Of a stretch of DNA of 64,000 nucleotides, positions 53,173 to 63,245 are shown one piece after another. Every line of letters starts with the position of its first letter. Position 1 is the stretch's first letter. The DNA is from Rummeliibacillus pycnus_A (lineage in GTDB: Bacteria > Bacillota > Bacilli > Bacillales_A > Planococcaceae): the NCBI RefSeq assembly GCF_044359855.1, contig NZ_CP132291.1:806001-870000 (forward strand). The letters run 5' to 3'. Position numbers and translations under genes: made by a program. The notes below the pieces were generated by a model that was not told the origin of the DNA, did not search any database, and saw nothing but the letters and a program-made list of their open reading frames with translations.

Positions 53173-54165
53173 TTAATGGCTTGTTAAAAACACTTTTCCT
53201 TCTGTTATTTTAGATGATTCAATAACATCAATAGCCTTTTTTACATTTAATAAGTCGTATTGAAAATCTGCCGTCATCAAACTTAATTTTTTATCATTTA
53301 TCAACTTTGTCAGACAATTAAAAGTCTCTTGCCATTTATCTGCTGAAACATTTTTGTTCCAATGCCGTAAATGAAACATATTAGCATTCACTTTAGCGTT
53401 AGTTACAATATCCTTCCAATTTACTTGTATCCCAGATAAAAGACCAATCGTTAGAAAATTGCCATTAGGATGTAAACAAAAAGCTAATTCATTACCATCA
53501 GAACCACCAACAGAGTCAATAGCAGCATCAGCACCTATTCCATTCGTTAGTTCCATAACCGTTTCATTTAGACGACTTTTAGATGTATCAATCACATAAG
53601 AAGCACCCAGACGAAGTAAATCCTCGGTATACTTATTATTTCTTGTAACTGCAATCAATCGAAACCCTAAAACTTTCGATAATTGAGCAAAAATGCGTCC
53701 AATAGAAGAACCACATGCATTAACCAATAAAACATCATTTGGTTTTAATTTTAAAACTTCCGTACAAACCACCCATGCTGTAATTGGATTGATATACATT
53801 TGTGCTGCTGTAAAATTATCAATAGAATCCGGTATAGGAACTGCAAATTCTGCTGATGTCTTAACAAACTCTTGCCATGTACCTTCCCCGCGCAAAGGTA
53901 AAACACACTTACCGATAAGATGTTTAGAAACTAGCGGACCCACATCTTCGACTATACCAACTCCTTCATAACCAGGAATATTCGGTAAGGAAATCCGATG
54001 AGAATATGATCCTCTTATTGGTATTAAGTCAGAAGGATTAATAGGACGAGCTAGCATTCGAACAAGGACCTCATTATCTTTTGGTAGCTCAATGCTTTTC
54101 GATTCAACTTTTAGCACATCTTTAGGGCTACCAAATTCGTAGAATTTAATACATTTTGCATTCAA
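53173..54165 (-). CDS. MDR-superfamily NAD(P)H oxidoreductase (enoyl/quinone reductase type)
   Basis: The 330-residue medium-chain dehydrogenase/reductase has NPSDLIPIRGSY near residue 43-54, the ETR/MECR-like substrate loop, and PGYEGVGIVEDVG near 65. A GroES-like fold is followed by a Rossmann domain with VNACGSSIGRIFAQLSKV near 148 (usually AxxSxVG). No zinc-binding cysteines are placed as in alcohol dehydrogenases. The likely reaction is NADPH-dependent reduction of an enoyl or quinone substrate. Confidence 0.82.
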   Translation of the reverse strand: MNAKCIKFYEFGSPKDVLKVESKSIELPKDNEVLVRMLARPINPSDLIPIRGSYSHRISLPNIPGYEGVGIVEDVGPLVSKHLIGKCVLPLRGEGTWQEFVKTSAEFAVPIPDSIDNFTAAQMYINPITAWVVCTEVLKLKPNDVLLVNACGSSIGRIFAQLSKVLGFRLIAVTRNNKYTEDLLRLGASYVIDTSKSRLNETVMELTNGIGADAAIDSVGGSDGNELAFCLHPNGNFLTIGLLSGIQVNWKDIVTNAKVNANMFHLRHWNKNVSADKWQETFNCLTKLINDKKLSLMTADFQYDLLNVKKAIDVIESSKITEGKVFLTSH

Positions 54166-54450
54166 AACTATAAGTCTCCTTCATATAAATTAGATTTATT
54201 TCAGTATGATCCATTACACTGGAATAACATGACTAATGTTTATTAATAACTTATTATATTTTAAACAATTTTATTGTAATTCAAAGAACTTTATTTTTAC
54301 CTAACAATAACATTATACATGTGAGAATACACCAATATGGCAATGCAAACATATAAAAACTGTATAATTAGAAGATTATATGTTAGTTGAATAACAAACT
54401 AAGAGATTTTTCATACTTAATCAACTCTGTCATATTTTAAATGATAAAGA
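54166..54450. other. Intergenic region with no recognised gene
   Basis: AT-rich. No repeat or small gene recognised between the reductase leader and the GTPase terminator. Confidence 0.5.
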
Positions 54451-54484
54451 AAAGCTGAACTAATTTATGCATTAGTTCAGCTTT
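54451..54484 (-). terminator. Terminator of the dynamin-like gene
   Basis: AAAGCTGAACTAAT / ATTAGTTCAGCTTT, a 14-bp stem with T-rich tails on both strands. Confidence 0.9.
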
Positions 54485-54499
54485 TAAATGGATATCTTC

Positions 54500-56374
54500 T
54501 TACTTATTGTTAACTTCCACTAACTTTGGTGGTTCTTCAAACTGTGTTCGGACGTCATCTTCAGTCATTTCAAGTGGACAGAATGGATTTTTTTCTTCAA
54601 CCATCGATTGAATTTCACCATTACTTAATGGTTTCACTTGTTGGCATTGGTTGATATATGTTTGATAATCAAAATTCACATTTTTGATTACTTGCAATGT
54701 ATGTTCTAATTGGTTCTTTTCGTCTTTTGTCAAAATGAACTCTTCTTTTAAAACATAGTCATTTACAAATTTTATGATGAATGCTTGAGCCTCTACAATG
54801 TTATCAAAACTTTCAAGTTTTATAATTGCATTTTGAATCTTTGAATTCTGTGAATGTCTTTGAAATTCAATTGTAGAGAAGTCTTTTGAAATAGATGCTA
54901 ATTGATTTAGGACGAGTTGGTTTAATCTTTTTTTTACGTCCTTGAAAGAATTTAATAATTCTTGTTCTTCTGATTTAAGTACATGATATTTTTTTTCTAT
55001 ATGTTGTTGCTGTTCATTTAACTTTTCTATTTGTTCTTTAAAATATTCATTTCCATCATGTTTCCCAAAGATATGTTTTAATAAAACCATGCCATTTATT
55101 TTTTGATGCTTTTTATCAACTAATTGATATAGATTATTATATTCTTGATACAGTTTTCGATATTCTCTTACTGAAGAAAGATATTGTTTTGCTTGGTTTT
55201 TAAAAGAAACGATATCTTGGTTCTCACTAAAAGGCTTCGCTTCGATTACTTGGATTAGCTGATATAACGTACTAACTTGTTTAAAGACGATACTTTGTCT
55301 TTTATAGAGTGTTGTCAGTTCAATAAGATGTTTGTTTTGTGCTGCTTCTCTTAGCTCCATACCATCTAAATTTTCTACATATTCTTTTAGGTTTAAATAA
55401 GAAGTATAATAAGGTTCTCTTTCTTGTATAATTTCAAGTTCTGTTTGAAATCTTTTTAGCCAGTGAATGAACCGTTCTGTAATATAGGCTAAACGTTTCG
55501 CATGATTATTAGCCGTTTTTTCCAATTCTTTTAAAAGTAAATCCATTTGGCTCTTTTGCCATTTTTCATCATCATGATCTTGTAAAGATTCAAGTGCATC
55601 TTTTGCAGATACCCCGATTATTTCTCGAACATGCTTGGATAATTGCTCCTCATATTCAATTATCGGATTGTTTTCATTAACATCGCTTAAATCAATACCA
55701 TTTAATACGCCAAGAGGAATGACGTTTTTACCATTTAATTTTTCAATCAATTTTATCTCTTCTGGCACTATTTCTTGCCCATATTTAAATATCCAAAATA
55801 CATCATCTGCTCGATTAAGAATGGTCTCTTTTATATAAGCTGTTTCATTTCCAGAAAGCTGTAGAGGAGTTGTATCTATTAATGTGACCATTTTCAAGAG
55901 ATCGTTTCGAACAAATATTTCTATAAAATCAAGACCTTCACGCAAAATTTTTGCACTCGATGTATTCAAAGATGTAAACAATTCTACTTTATAGATATCA
56001 AATGATGCGATTTGACCATCCAAAAAATGAGCACGAACTTCCTCTTTTTCACCATAACAAATAATGGAATTGACAGCTGTCGTTACTTCGATTTTAGGAC
56101 TCATAATAGGTCTTCTTAGTAATGCATTGATCAAATGTGTTTTACCAGTTCCAGTCATTCCTGCAAGTAAAACCATTGTGTTACTCGTTGCATCCTTTAT
56201 GATGTAATTTAATACTTTTGATGTACCTCTAACATATGAGTTTTGTGAAAGCAATTGATTTAAATACTGCAGCTTCGCAACAAATTTTTGCAAAAATTCT
56301 GCAGGTTCTTCTTGTGCCCAACGAATAGGTAATTCTTCTTTTAAATCGTCAATCGTTGTTAGGTCTTTTTCCAT
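54500..56374 (-). CDS. Dynamin-like P-loop GTPase
   Basis: The product has about 624 residues. The G domain (about 60-260) has the Walker A GMTGTGKTH, a switch segment VTTAVNSII, a DTTPL at the G3 position (normally DxxG) and LNGID at G4 (normally NKxD). Residues about 280-560 are long helical, coiled-coil stalk-like sequence. It probably binds and remodels membrane, as bacterial dynamins do, but the altered G3/G4 mean nucleotide use may differ. It is a single gene without the usual tandem partner. ATG 56374 has GGAG 11 bases upstream; ATG 56407 has no site. Confidence 0.72.
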   Translation of the reverse strand: MEKDLTTIDDLKEELPIRWAQEEPAEFLQKFVAKLQYLNQLLSQNSYVRGTSKVLNYIIKDATSNTMVLLAGMTGTGKTHLINALLRRPIMSPKIEVTTAVNSIICYGEKEEVRAHFLDGQIASFDIYKVELFTSLNTSSAKILREGLDFIEIFVRNDLLKMVTLIDTTPLQLSGNETAYIKETILNRADDVFWIFKYGQEIVPEEIKLIEKLNGKNVIPLGVLNGIDLSDVNENNPIIEYEEQLSKHVREIIGVSAKDALESLQDHDDEKWQKSQMDLLLKELEKTANNHAKRLAYITERFIHWLKRFQTELEIIQEREPYYTSYLNLKEYVENLDGMELREAAQNKHLIELTTLYKRQSIVFKQVSTLYQLIQVIEAKPFSENQDIVSFKNQAKQYLSSVREYRKLYQEYNNLYQLVDKKHQKINGMVLLKHIFGKHDGNEYFKEQIEKLNEQQQHIEKKYHVLKSEEQELLNSFKDVKKRLNQLVLNQLASISKDFSTIEFQRHSQNSKIQNAIIKLESFDNIVEAQAFIIKFVNDYVLKEEFILTKDEKNQLEHTLQVIKNVNFDYQTYINQCQQVKPLSNGEIQSMVEEKNPFCPLEMTEDDVRTQFEEPPKLVEVNNK

Positions 56375-56516
56375 TCGCGCTAATTCTCCTTTATACTCCT
56401 TAATCATTAGTATACATGAAAAAAGAAGAGGAGTTGGTTAATTTTTTTAATTTTAGGCAAAAATATTTTGGTATTTTATTGATATAGATGACATTCTTAT
56501 ATTTCCCTTTTTCCAT

Positions 56517-56711
56517 CCCGCATTAATAGGCAATAAGACCCCTAAGATTGAGAGAGAAGCGAAAAGAATCGTAGAGAATAACTGCAAAAGACCGATTGGT
56601 TCGTTCCAACAAGATGTTGGACACTCAGTTGTTGCCACAGGACGTGGCGAAATTAAACTGAGCTCTTTTTTAGTGGGGATGAAGCCCCCACAGATGGAAG
56701 TTTCACTTTAT
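56517..56711 (+). mobile_element. 195-bp structured non-coding element, copy B
   Basis: Starts CCCGCATTAATAGGCA and ends GGAAGTTTCACTTTAT. Core hairpins are CCAACA-AGA-TGTTGG (56606-56620), CTCAGT/ACTGAG (56624-56662) around GCCAC-AGGAC-GTGGC (56634-56648), then GTGGGG-ATGAAGC-CCCCAC. Its end touches the stop codon of the Eis-like gene (56711). Same family as copy A, in opposite orientation. The left flank is TCCAT instead of TTTAT. Confidence 0.72.
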
Positions 56712-57928
56712 TAGAAATAATCTACAAAAGTTGGTACACCTGTTGGAATAATATTTTCTAATAACGCAATGGAGGTTGCATCTCCTTTTAGTCTTTCGAT
56801 ATTATGAAGGTATGTTGGTCTCAAGTACCCAAGCAACATCGTAATTAACGTTTGTACTGTCATCTGCACTGCATTTTCTTCAAATTTATCACTTATTTTT
56901 TGAACTTGAATGACACCTTTGTTTGAAATGATTTCGAAAGTGCCATTATTCCATTCTGCCAACGAATCGTTCACGGCCCAGTGCATATGAAAATCTTCTC
57001 TCAAGAATGGGAATTGTTCTACGAATCCCTTCAAATCGACGATACGAGCCATAAAATAAGGAGACAGACTTTGCTTAATTTCACTATCCTGCATCAAAAA
57101 AGCAACGGCTTCATTTCCAGTTGTCTTGCCAAATACTTTATATACCATTGATTGATGTGCGTAAACAAAATTCCAAAGTGCTTTACGTGCGACTTCCTTT
57201 ATAGTGATCAACTCATCAATATAGAAGTTTTCTTCCATGATACGGTAAAACATATAACCGAGTGCATTGCCATCTTCATCGTAGTAAACTGCCGCCTGTA
57301 AATTGGCATCACTATCGATAAACTTTTCTTCCCAATAATCTTCTTGATATTTTTCATTCCAAGAGATGTCATTTCTAATCATTGCACCATGAGTACGCAT
57401 AGCAAATTGATGGTATACATCTTTTATGTCATCATGAGTAATCGATAATCTTCGTACTTGTCCTGGAATATCATCATAATGTGGGATCTGGGTATCTCTA
57501 ATTTGATACTCCACAATATCACTCATAATTTCAAACCCTTTTTTACGATAATAAGGAATTGAATATGGAAACAAATAAGAAAGATGATAGCCATCTTTTT
57601 TCATTTGCTCAAGACTTGCATAGATCAATTTATGCATTAAACCGTGCTTTGAATATTCCGGATAGGTACCAACAGCAGTGATTCCACCCATCTTATAAAT
57701 TCGATTATGAATATTTACTTCAAAAGGCAAATTCAAAATTTGTGCTACTAGTTGATCTCCGTCAAACCAGCCGAGTGCTACTCCCTCATCAAATTGTGTG
57801 GATTTTGCGGTCACGAATAAACGATCTTTGTTAATGGATAAGTTAACTTGAAACACGTAATTCAATAGTTCAATTGACTGTGATATCTCAGTTTGCTTGA
57901 TTTCTCTCATATGTAAGTTCGATTTCAT
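56711..57928 (-). CDS. Eis-like GNAT N-acetyltransferase
   Basis: The protein has about 405 residues in the Eis family architecture: an N-terminal GNAT half with MGGITAVGTYPEYSKHGLMHKLI (acetyl-CoA loop, near residues 75-97), SYLFPYSIPYYRKKGFE near 115, a second GNAT-like half, and an SCP2-like C-terminal domain. The chain ends Tyr-Phe, and the free C-terminal carboxylate is the catalytic base in Eis enzymes. Such enzymes acetylate amines at several sites, including aminoglycosides in mycobacteria. ATG 57928 has GGGGAAG upstream. Confidence 0.85.
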   Translation of the reverse strand: MKSNLHMREIKQTEISQSIELLNYVFQVNLSINKDRLFVTAKSTQFDEGVALGWFDGDQLVAQILNLPFEVNIHNRIYKMGGITAVGTYPEYSKHGLMHKLIYASLEQMKKDGYHLSYLFPYSIPYYRKKGFEIMSDIVEYQIRDTQIPHYDDIPGQVRRLSITHDDIKDVYHQFAMRTHGAMIRNDISWNEKYQEDYWEEKFIDSDANLQAAVYYDEDGNALGYMFYRIMEENFYIDELITIKEVARKALWNFVYAHQSMVYKVFGKTTGNEAVAFLMQDSEIKQSLSPYFMARIVDLKGFVEQFPFLREDFHMHWAVNDSLAEWNNGTFEIISNKGVIQVQKISDKFEENAVQMTVQTLITMLLGYLRPTYLHNIERLKGDATSIALLENIIPTGVPTFVDYF

Positions 57929-57992
57929 TTTTTCTTCCCCTTTAAATAGGATTCTCTTCTCTATTCTCACACATGTCTTAGATTTTCACAAA

Positions 57993-58025
57993 AAAAAACT
58001 GCCTCAAGAAAAATCGAAGGCAATT
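57993..58025 (-). terminator. Possible minus-strand terminator
   Basis: TGCCT...AGGCA arms with a T-run on the minus strand, upstream of the Eis-like gene. Confidence 0.5.
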
Positions 58026-58073
58026 AAAATATATTGTTTTATTAATTCTCATAGCACTATCTTGAAGTGGAAT

Positions 58074-58216
58074 TAGCTCCGCTTTCCCTGGGCGAACTGA
58101 CGAGCCTCCTCGCTTGTGCTCCTGCATAGCTTCGCTAGCTTCGTCGCAGAGAAAATCTCGCTCCGGGGTCTCGTCTAGCTCGTTTTCCCACAGGAGTCTC
58201 CGCTAATTCCACTTCA
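58074..58216. repeat. Interspersed repeat R2
   Basis: GAAGTGGAATTAGC ... GCTAATTCCACTTC inverted ends, with GCTTCGCTAGCTTCGTCGC and CTCGCTCCGGGGTCTCGTC modules in the centre. Confidence 0.9.
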
Positions 58217-58267
58217 ATGAAAATAACTATACTGGATTTTCACCATAAATTTACATATTTTTCACTT

Positions 58268-58400
58268 TTCAGTGCGCTACTCACTTTCTCTCAAGACTAT
58301 GAATGGACCTCTCTGAATTAACATCGCACGAAGGAAATACGAATGCATTTTCGAGGACTCGCCATCCTCCACTTCATAGACACTGTCTAATAGATATGTC
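58268..58400. repeat. R1 right-half fragment
   Basis: GAATGGACCTCTCTGAATTA, GCACGAAGGAAATACGAATG and GAGGACTCGCCATCCTCCAC modules, followed by the R1 AT-rich flank (CTAATAGATATGTCATAA). Confidence 0.78.
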
Positions 58401-58469
58401 ATAAAACAATAGTCCATTTAATGTTCGCGTTACTTTGAAGAATGATTCTCACATTGCTTTTAATCATTA

Positions 58470-60445
58470 TTATTTTCGCAATGTTTTGAGTGCTTCAGTT
58501 GGATTTGTTATACCCAATTGGCAGCTATAATTTTGACATAGTTGCAATTCAAAAGTACCCTGCTCTTCTATGTGCCAAACATCAAATGGACGATATTGTG
58601 AGTAAAGTGCACTACGAATTTCATCTGTTGGGTTTGTCAGATGAATTTCGCTCGACTCTGTTTGATGAGCCAACATCAGTTGTAATAGCCATAATGTTGC
58701 AGAAGGATAGCGATTAATATCTGCTGAAAAAGCACCAAGAATTTCATCAGCTAATTTTATATAATCTTCATTTTCAGTTAATTTCCCAAGTCTCCAAAGT
58801 TGCATTGCAGCTGTACTGTTACCTGCTGGATAGGCATTGTCTAGTGCTGTTTTTTCACGAACGATTAATGTCTCTGCAGTATGATTGGTTAAGAAAAAAC
58901 CACCATTTTCGGTATCGTGAAATTGATCGACTATTTCATTTGTTAATTGTTCTGCACGGTCAATGTATTCTTTATTTCCTGTTGCTAAATATAATTCATT
59001 TAATGCCCATAAATAGTTTGCATAGTCATCAATAAACGCATTTTGTTTCGCTTTTCCATCACGGTAGCTAACAAGAAGTTTACCTTCTTCATTAACTAAA
59101 TTCTTTTGCATAAATTCATCAATCTCTTTAGCTATGTTTATAAAAGATTCCTCTTCAAATACTGCGCCTGCTTTTGCTAAAGCACTCATCAGTAATGCAT
59201 TCCAAGCTGTTAGTATTTTATCATCTACATGAGGATATACTCTTTTCTCTCGATACTGCAGTAATTTTTTTCGGCATTGTTCAATTTCATCCTCGGACAA
59301 TACTTGAAAATCCGTTTCAATTAAATTCGGAATGTTTTTCCCTTCGAAATTCCCTTCTGGTGTAATATCATAGGTTGCAGCATAGATTTTACCTTGCTTA
59401 TCCCCTAGAATCTCTAGAATTTCTTCGTAATCCCACAAATAATATTTTCCCTCTACACCTTCACTATCAGCATCAATGGCACTATAAAACCCACCTTCTG
59501 GATGGTGCATTTCTCGTTGTAAAAAACGAATCGTATCGTAAACTACATGCTTAAATGTCTCACTTTTTGTTATTTGATAAGCTTCAGTGTAGCAATGTAA
59601 TAGCAGTGCTTGATCATACAACATTTTTTCAAAATGAGGAACTAACCAAATTTGGTCTGTTGAATATCGTGCGAAACCAAAGCCAATATGATCATAAATT
59701 CCACCACGATAAATTTGCTCTAATGTTTTGGTAGCCATCAGTAATGCATTTTCTTTTCCTGTTACTTTGTAATAGCGAAGTAAGTATAAAATCTGACCGG
59801 CTGTTGGAAATTTCGGTGCAGTACCAAAGCCTCCATATATACCGTCAAAATGAGATTGTAGGTTTTGGAAAGCTTCTTTTGTTCTGATAGACGGAATTGA
59901 GGATATCTCTTGCTGTACCATATCTGTTAACGCAGTAACAACTCTCTTTCCAATTGTCTCTATTTGTTGCTTATCTTCATGGTAAACCTTAGCCAAATTC
60001 GGAATAACCTCCATCATCCCAGGTCTTCCATACTTACTATGTTTTGAAAAATAAGTCCCAGCATAAAACGGTATTTGATCCGGTGTTAAAAAGACATTCA
60101 ATGGCCAGCCACCTGACCCCGTCATCATTTGACAGACATTCATATAGATCGAATCGATATCTGGTCTTTCTTCTCTATCTACTTTAATGCAGATAAAATG
60201 TTCATTTATTAACGCTGCAACTTCTTCGTCTTCAAAGGATTCATGCGCCATAACATGACACCAGTGACATGTACATAAATAACCTAACTATACCCAATAG
60301 AAACGAAGACCGGTTTGTCTTCTTCTCTTGCTATCATAAAGGCTTCTTCCCCCCATGGGAACCATTTCACAGGATTATATGCGTGCTGCAATAGATAAGG
60401 CGAAGTCTCCGCAATGAGTCTATTGGGTTTATTTGTATTAGGCAT
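58470..60445 (-). pseudogene. yyaL: YyaL-like thioredoxin/glycosidase-fold protein, frame-broken
   Basis: ATG 60445, with GAGGGTGAT upstream, encodes 53 residues of a normal YyaL start (NRLIAETSPYLLQHAYNPV, WFPWGEEAF) and stops at 60284 after IGYS. The long downstream frame resumes as CHWCHVMAHESFEDEEVA and runs to 58470 with the C-terminal (alpha/alpha)6 barrel. A 14-base insert (60273-60286) between GYS and the TCHWCH motif causes the frameshift. The remaining open frame (ATG 60251, 593 residues) lacks the CxxC motif and has no good ribosome-binding site. Confidence 0.85.
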
Positions 60446-60614
60446 TGGATCACCCTCTTTCATTTATTAATTACTTCAAATTAATTGTAACCATAATAAA
60501 TTTTATTTAATTATGCACATTCGAGATTTTTGAAAATTAAAACTTTCTACAGGGACTTAAAATATAGAAAATCCGCTGGTATCATGTTTGAAATTATTCA
60601 GAGGTGATAGAAAA

Positions 60615-60701
60615 ATGGATGATCTAAATAAAAAGTCACTGTCTATTCAATATACAGAACAGTATGTAATAAAGACGGGTTTTTCTCTTAGTAAAATATG
60701 A
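60615..60701 (+). CDS. Possible 28-residue peptide
   Basis: ATG 60615, with GAGGTGAT upstream, encodes 28 residues beginning MDDLNKKSLSIQYTEQYV. The strong ribosome-binding site suggests translation or a remnant of a longer gene. No family is recognised. Confidence 0.35.
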   Translation: MDDLNKKSLSIQYTEQYVIKTGFSLSKI

Positions 60702-60724
60702 TTTAGCTAATAACCTTTAAAATA

Positions 60725-60763
60725 GCACTCAAAGATGATGTGGAACCTCTCATTCTTGAGTGC
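60725..60763 (-). terminator. Terminator of the PEP-mutase-like gene
   Basis: GCACTCAA / TTGAGTGC with a T-rich run on the minus strand, 30 bases past the stop at 60796. Confidence 0.7.
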
Positions 60764-60795
60764 AGTGAAGTAAAGCTGACAAGAACTGTTGTATA

Positions 60796-61680
60796 TTAAG
60801 AGCGAACAGTAGACTTACTAAATTTCTCTTCATCTAATTTCATTTGATTTACATTTTGAAGAGAAAATATTTCTTCTACATTACTTATTTCCCCCTCTAT
60901 TTCTAAACTTGTACCTTTTTCAATTATATTGCCTAATACGTAATCCATCATTTTCACTGAAGCACGTATTGCTTGATTAGCATAAACTACGGCTTTTATC
61001 CCCATTTTTTCTACATTTTTAATACTTATATGAGGATACATTGTTGGAACGATAAATAAAGGCACTTCACCTGACCATTTTTTTGAGAATTCTTCTATTT
61101 CATCTGAAGTCTTAGATTTAGAATGAATTAATATTGCATCTGCACCTGCATCCAAATAACAACTAGCACGATATAAAGCATCTTCCATACTTTCTCCAGC
61201 AATAAGTGATTCTACCCTTGCTATTACAACAAAGTTGGGATCAATTTGAGTACCCTTTGCAGCTCTGATTTTGCTAGTAAATTCTTCTACGCTAATAAGA
61301 CGCTGTTGATTGCCGCCCAAGAAACTATTTAACTTTGGAAACACCTTATCTTCTATACACACCCCCGCGATGCCTGCAGATTCATACTTTTTGACCATAT
61401 GGACTACATTAGGTATATTTCCAAATCCCGAATCGCAATCAGCAATAACTGGTATATCAGTTGCCTGATTCATAGAAATAGCAGCATTTAAAAACTCTTG
61501 CATTGATAAAATACTTGCATCCGGAACGGTTTCTACAGCGGAGATACCTAATCCACTTGCCCAAATCGCATCAAACCCTTTATTCTCTGCAATTTTAGCG
61601 CTTAAACCATCATGAGCACCAGCAACTTTTAAAACATTGTCACCTTGAAGTAATTTTCTAAGTATTATTGATTTTCCCAT
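60796..61680 (-). CDS. Phosphoenolpyruvate phosphomutase-like enzyme (isocitrate lyase/PEPM superfamily)
   Basis: The 294-residue TIM-barrel protein has a metal/phosphate site in VIADCDSGFGN (near residues 79-89) and the PEP-mutase signature EDKVFPKLNSF (near 119-129). The signature EDKxxxKxNS separates PEP mutase, which starts phosphonate synthesis, from methylisocitrate lyase and oxaloacetate hydrolase relatives. It is the last gene of a cluster whose other visible members (monooxygenase, M20 enzyme) are broken. The partner phosphonopyruvate decarboxylase is not in the window, so the product remains inferred. Confidence 0.82.
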   Translation of the reverse strand: MGKSIILRKLLQGDNVLKVAGAHDGLSAKIAENKGFDAIWASGLGISAVETVPDASILSMQEFLNAAISMNQATDIPVIADCDSGFGNIPNVVHMVKKYESAGIAGVCIEDKVFPKLNSFLGGNQQRLISVEEFTSKIRAAKGTQIDPNFVVIARVESLIAGESMEDALYRASCYLDAGADAILIHSKSKTSDEIEEFSKKWSGEVPLFIVPTMYPHISIKNVEKMGIKAVVYANQAIRASVKMMDYVLGNIIEKGTSLEIEGEISNVEEIFSLQNVNQMKLDEEKFSKSTVRS

Positions 61681-61714
61681 TTAAATACTCCCCCTTAATT
61701 TAATACATCTTAAA

Positions 61715-62731
61715 TTATTTAAACACTGAATATTGGCAATTTTCAGCGCAAAATTGTTTATTATTGATTTTCTCTCTAACCAAAGGTAGTATCTCTTTAC
61801 CAATTCCCGAAACGGTTTCTAAATGTGGGGAAGAAGAAAAAATAAATTCTGTAATTCCTACCTTTATATATTTAATTAAGCTTTCAGATATCTGTTCATA
61901 TGACCCAACAAGCGCAGTTGAATTACCAGATCTATATTTAGTCATTCCAGTCCAGAAACATGGATCTTCAAATTTCTTTTCTTTTAAACTTTGAATTTTT
62001 TTCAATGAAACTGAATCACTGACAGTTATATAGTCTTTTAACATAGATACTTTCTCTTCATTTACTTGACTAATTAATTCCTTTGCCTTCTTCCATGCAG
62101 GTCCTCACTTGAAGCTGTTATAATATTTATTCTTATTCCACACTTTATTTTTCTGCCATTTCTTTTAGCCTTTTCCCTTACTTTTTGGATTTGAATTTTC
62201 ACATCTTCAAATGGTTCCCCCTAAGTAAAGTTTAGGATAGGGTTTTTGAATTGGATTTGGTTTGAAGTTAGCACCTATTATTTTGTAAAATTGTCCTTCA
62301 TAATCATAGGTACTACTGGCATTCCACACACCTTTTAAGATTTCAGTAAATTCTTTTGTTCTTTCATACCTCTTATCGTGTTCAATAAAATCTCCATCCA
62401 TACCTAGCTCTTTTGGAGATCCGCCTGAAACGATGTTTAGTGAAACTCTGCCATTGCTTAAAACATCTAATGAAGAAGCCATTTTTGATGCATCGGTAGG
62501 AGATATAAAACCAGGTCGTATGTATTAACTACACTATTAGTAGCGGTAATAAAGCATCCGCACACCTTGGACCTGTTGGTATCAGAATTCCGTTAAGGCT
62601 ACTTTCCTCAGCACTTTTAGCTATTTTCACAATATGTTCAGGTCTTCCTTCAATCACAGGTTTTGATTGTCCAATATTTCGATACTATCTCCATGTGTAG
62701 GAGCATAAAAATGAAATAATACTTCTTTCAA
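61715..62731 (-). pseudogene. Luciferase-like (LLM/SsuD-type) flavin monooxygenase, multiply frameshifted
   Basis: The family order can be followed across frames. It begins at TTG 62729-62731 with FHFYAPTHGDS, then GQSKPVIEGRPEHI, GFISPTDASKMASS, SGGSPKELGMDGDF, YLGG, EPFEDVKI and the C-terminal GSYEQISESLIKYI ending at 61715. At least four frame changes interrupt it: near 62680, twice between about 62560 and 62490, and near 62105. Intact relatives are FMN-dependent monooxygenases of sulfonates, thioethers or aromatic sulfur compounds. It is not functional as read. Confidence 0.82.
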
Positions 62732-62753
62732 TTTCCCTCCCCCTTATGGTTTA

Positions 62754-63245
62754 TTATATCTCCCACTTGATTGTAATTTTAACCATCATTTCAACCCCTC
62801 TAGGAAGTACATCTTCATTAATATCAAAATAAGGGCTGTGTAATGGATATGGTTTATTTGGTTTTGCTCCAATCCACCAAAGACATCCTCTAAACTTAGA
62901 TAGATAATATGAAAAGCCCTCAGAACTCATAACAGGCTTTAATATTTCTAACTTTTGTATCTTCTTCAAATCAGAAACAGTTTGTTTAAGAATATCTACC
63001 GCATATTTATTATTTATTAGTGGATCATAACCAAATTCATAATCTAATTGATGTGTTATTCCATAGGCACCGCTAATATTTTTAATTATTCTTGTCACAT
63101 TCTGATGAATCTCACTTCTAGTATTAGGACTAAAGCTCGTATGGTGCCTCCTAATGTTACTTCTTCGGCAATCACGTTCCTTTTGGAACTTCCATTAATA
63201 GTACCAATAGTAATAACTCCCTGTTCCAGCGGGTCAATCATACGG
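62754..63245 (-). pseudogene. M20-family amidohydrolase remnant
   Basis: Only the C-terminal part of an M20/M40 peptidase is left: IQTVISRMIDPLEQGVITIG, RNVIAEEVTLGGTIRAL, then after a frameshift near 63125 NTRSEIHQNVTRIIKNISG and a final stretch ending at 62754 with LPRGVEMMVKI. The catalytic N-terminal domain is absent, and the fragment runs directly out of the end of the ATP-grasp gene, so a deletion joined the two. Confidence 0.78.

Noticed and set aside
56453..56638. A 61-codon minus-strand frame through copy B of the structured element
   Set aside because: It runs antisense through hairpins conserved with copy A, where the frame is not kept.
60615..60701. Treating the 28-residue peptide as a second type I toxin
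   Set aside because: It has no hydrophobic helix and no surrounding hairpins; it is more likely a remnant or leader.
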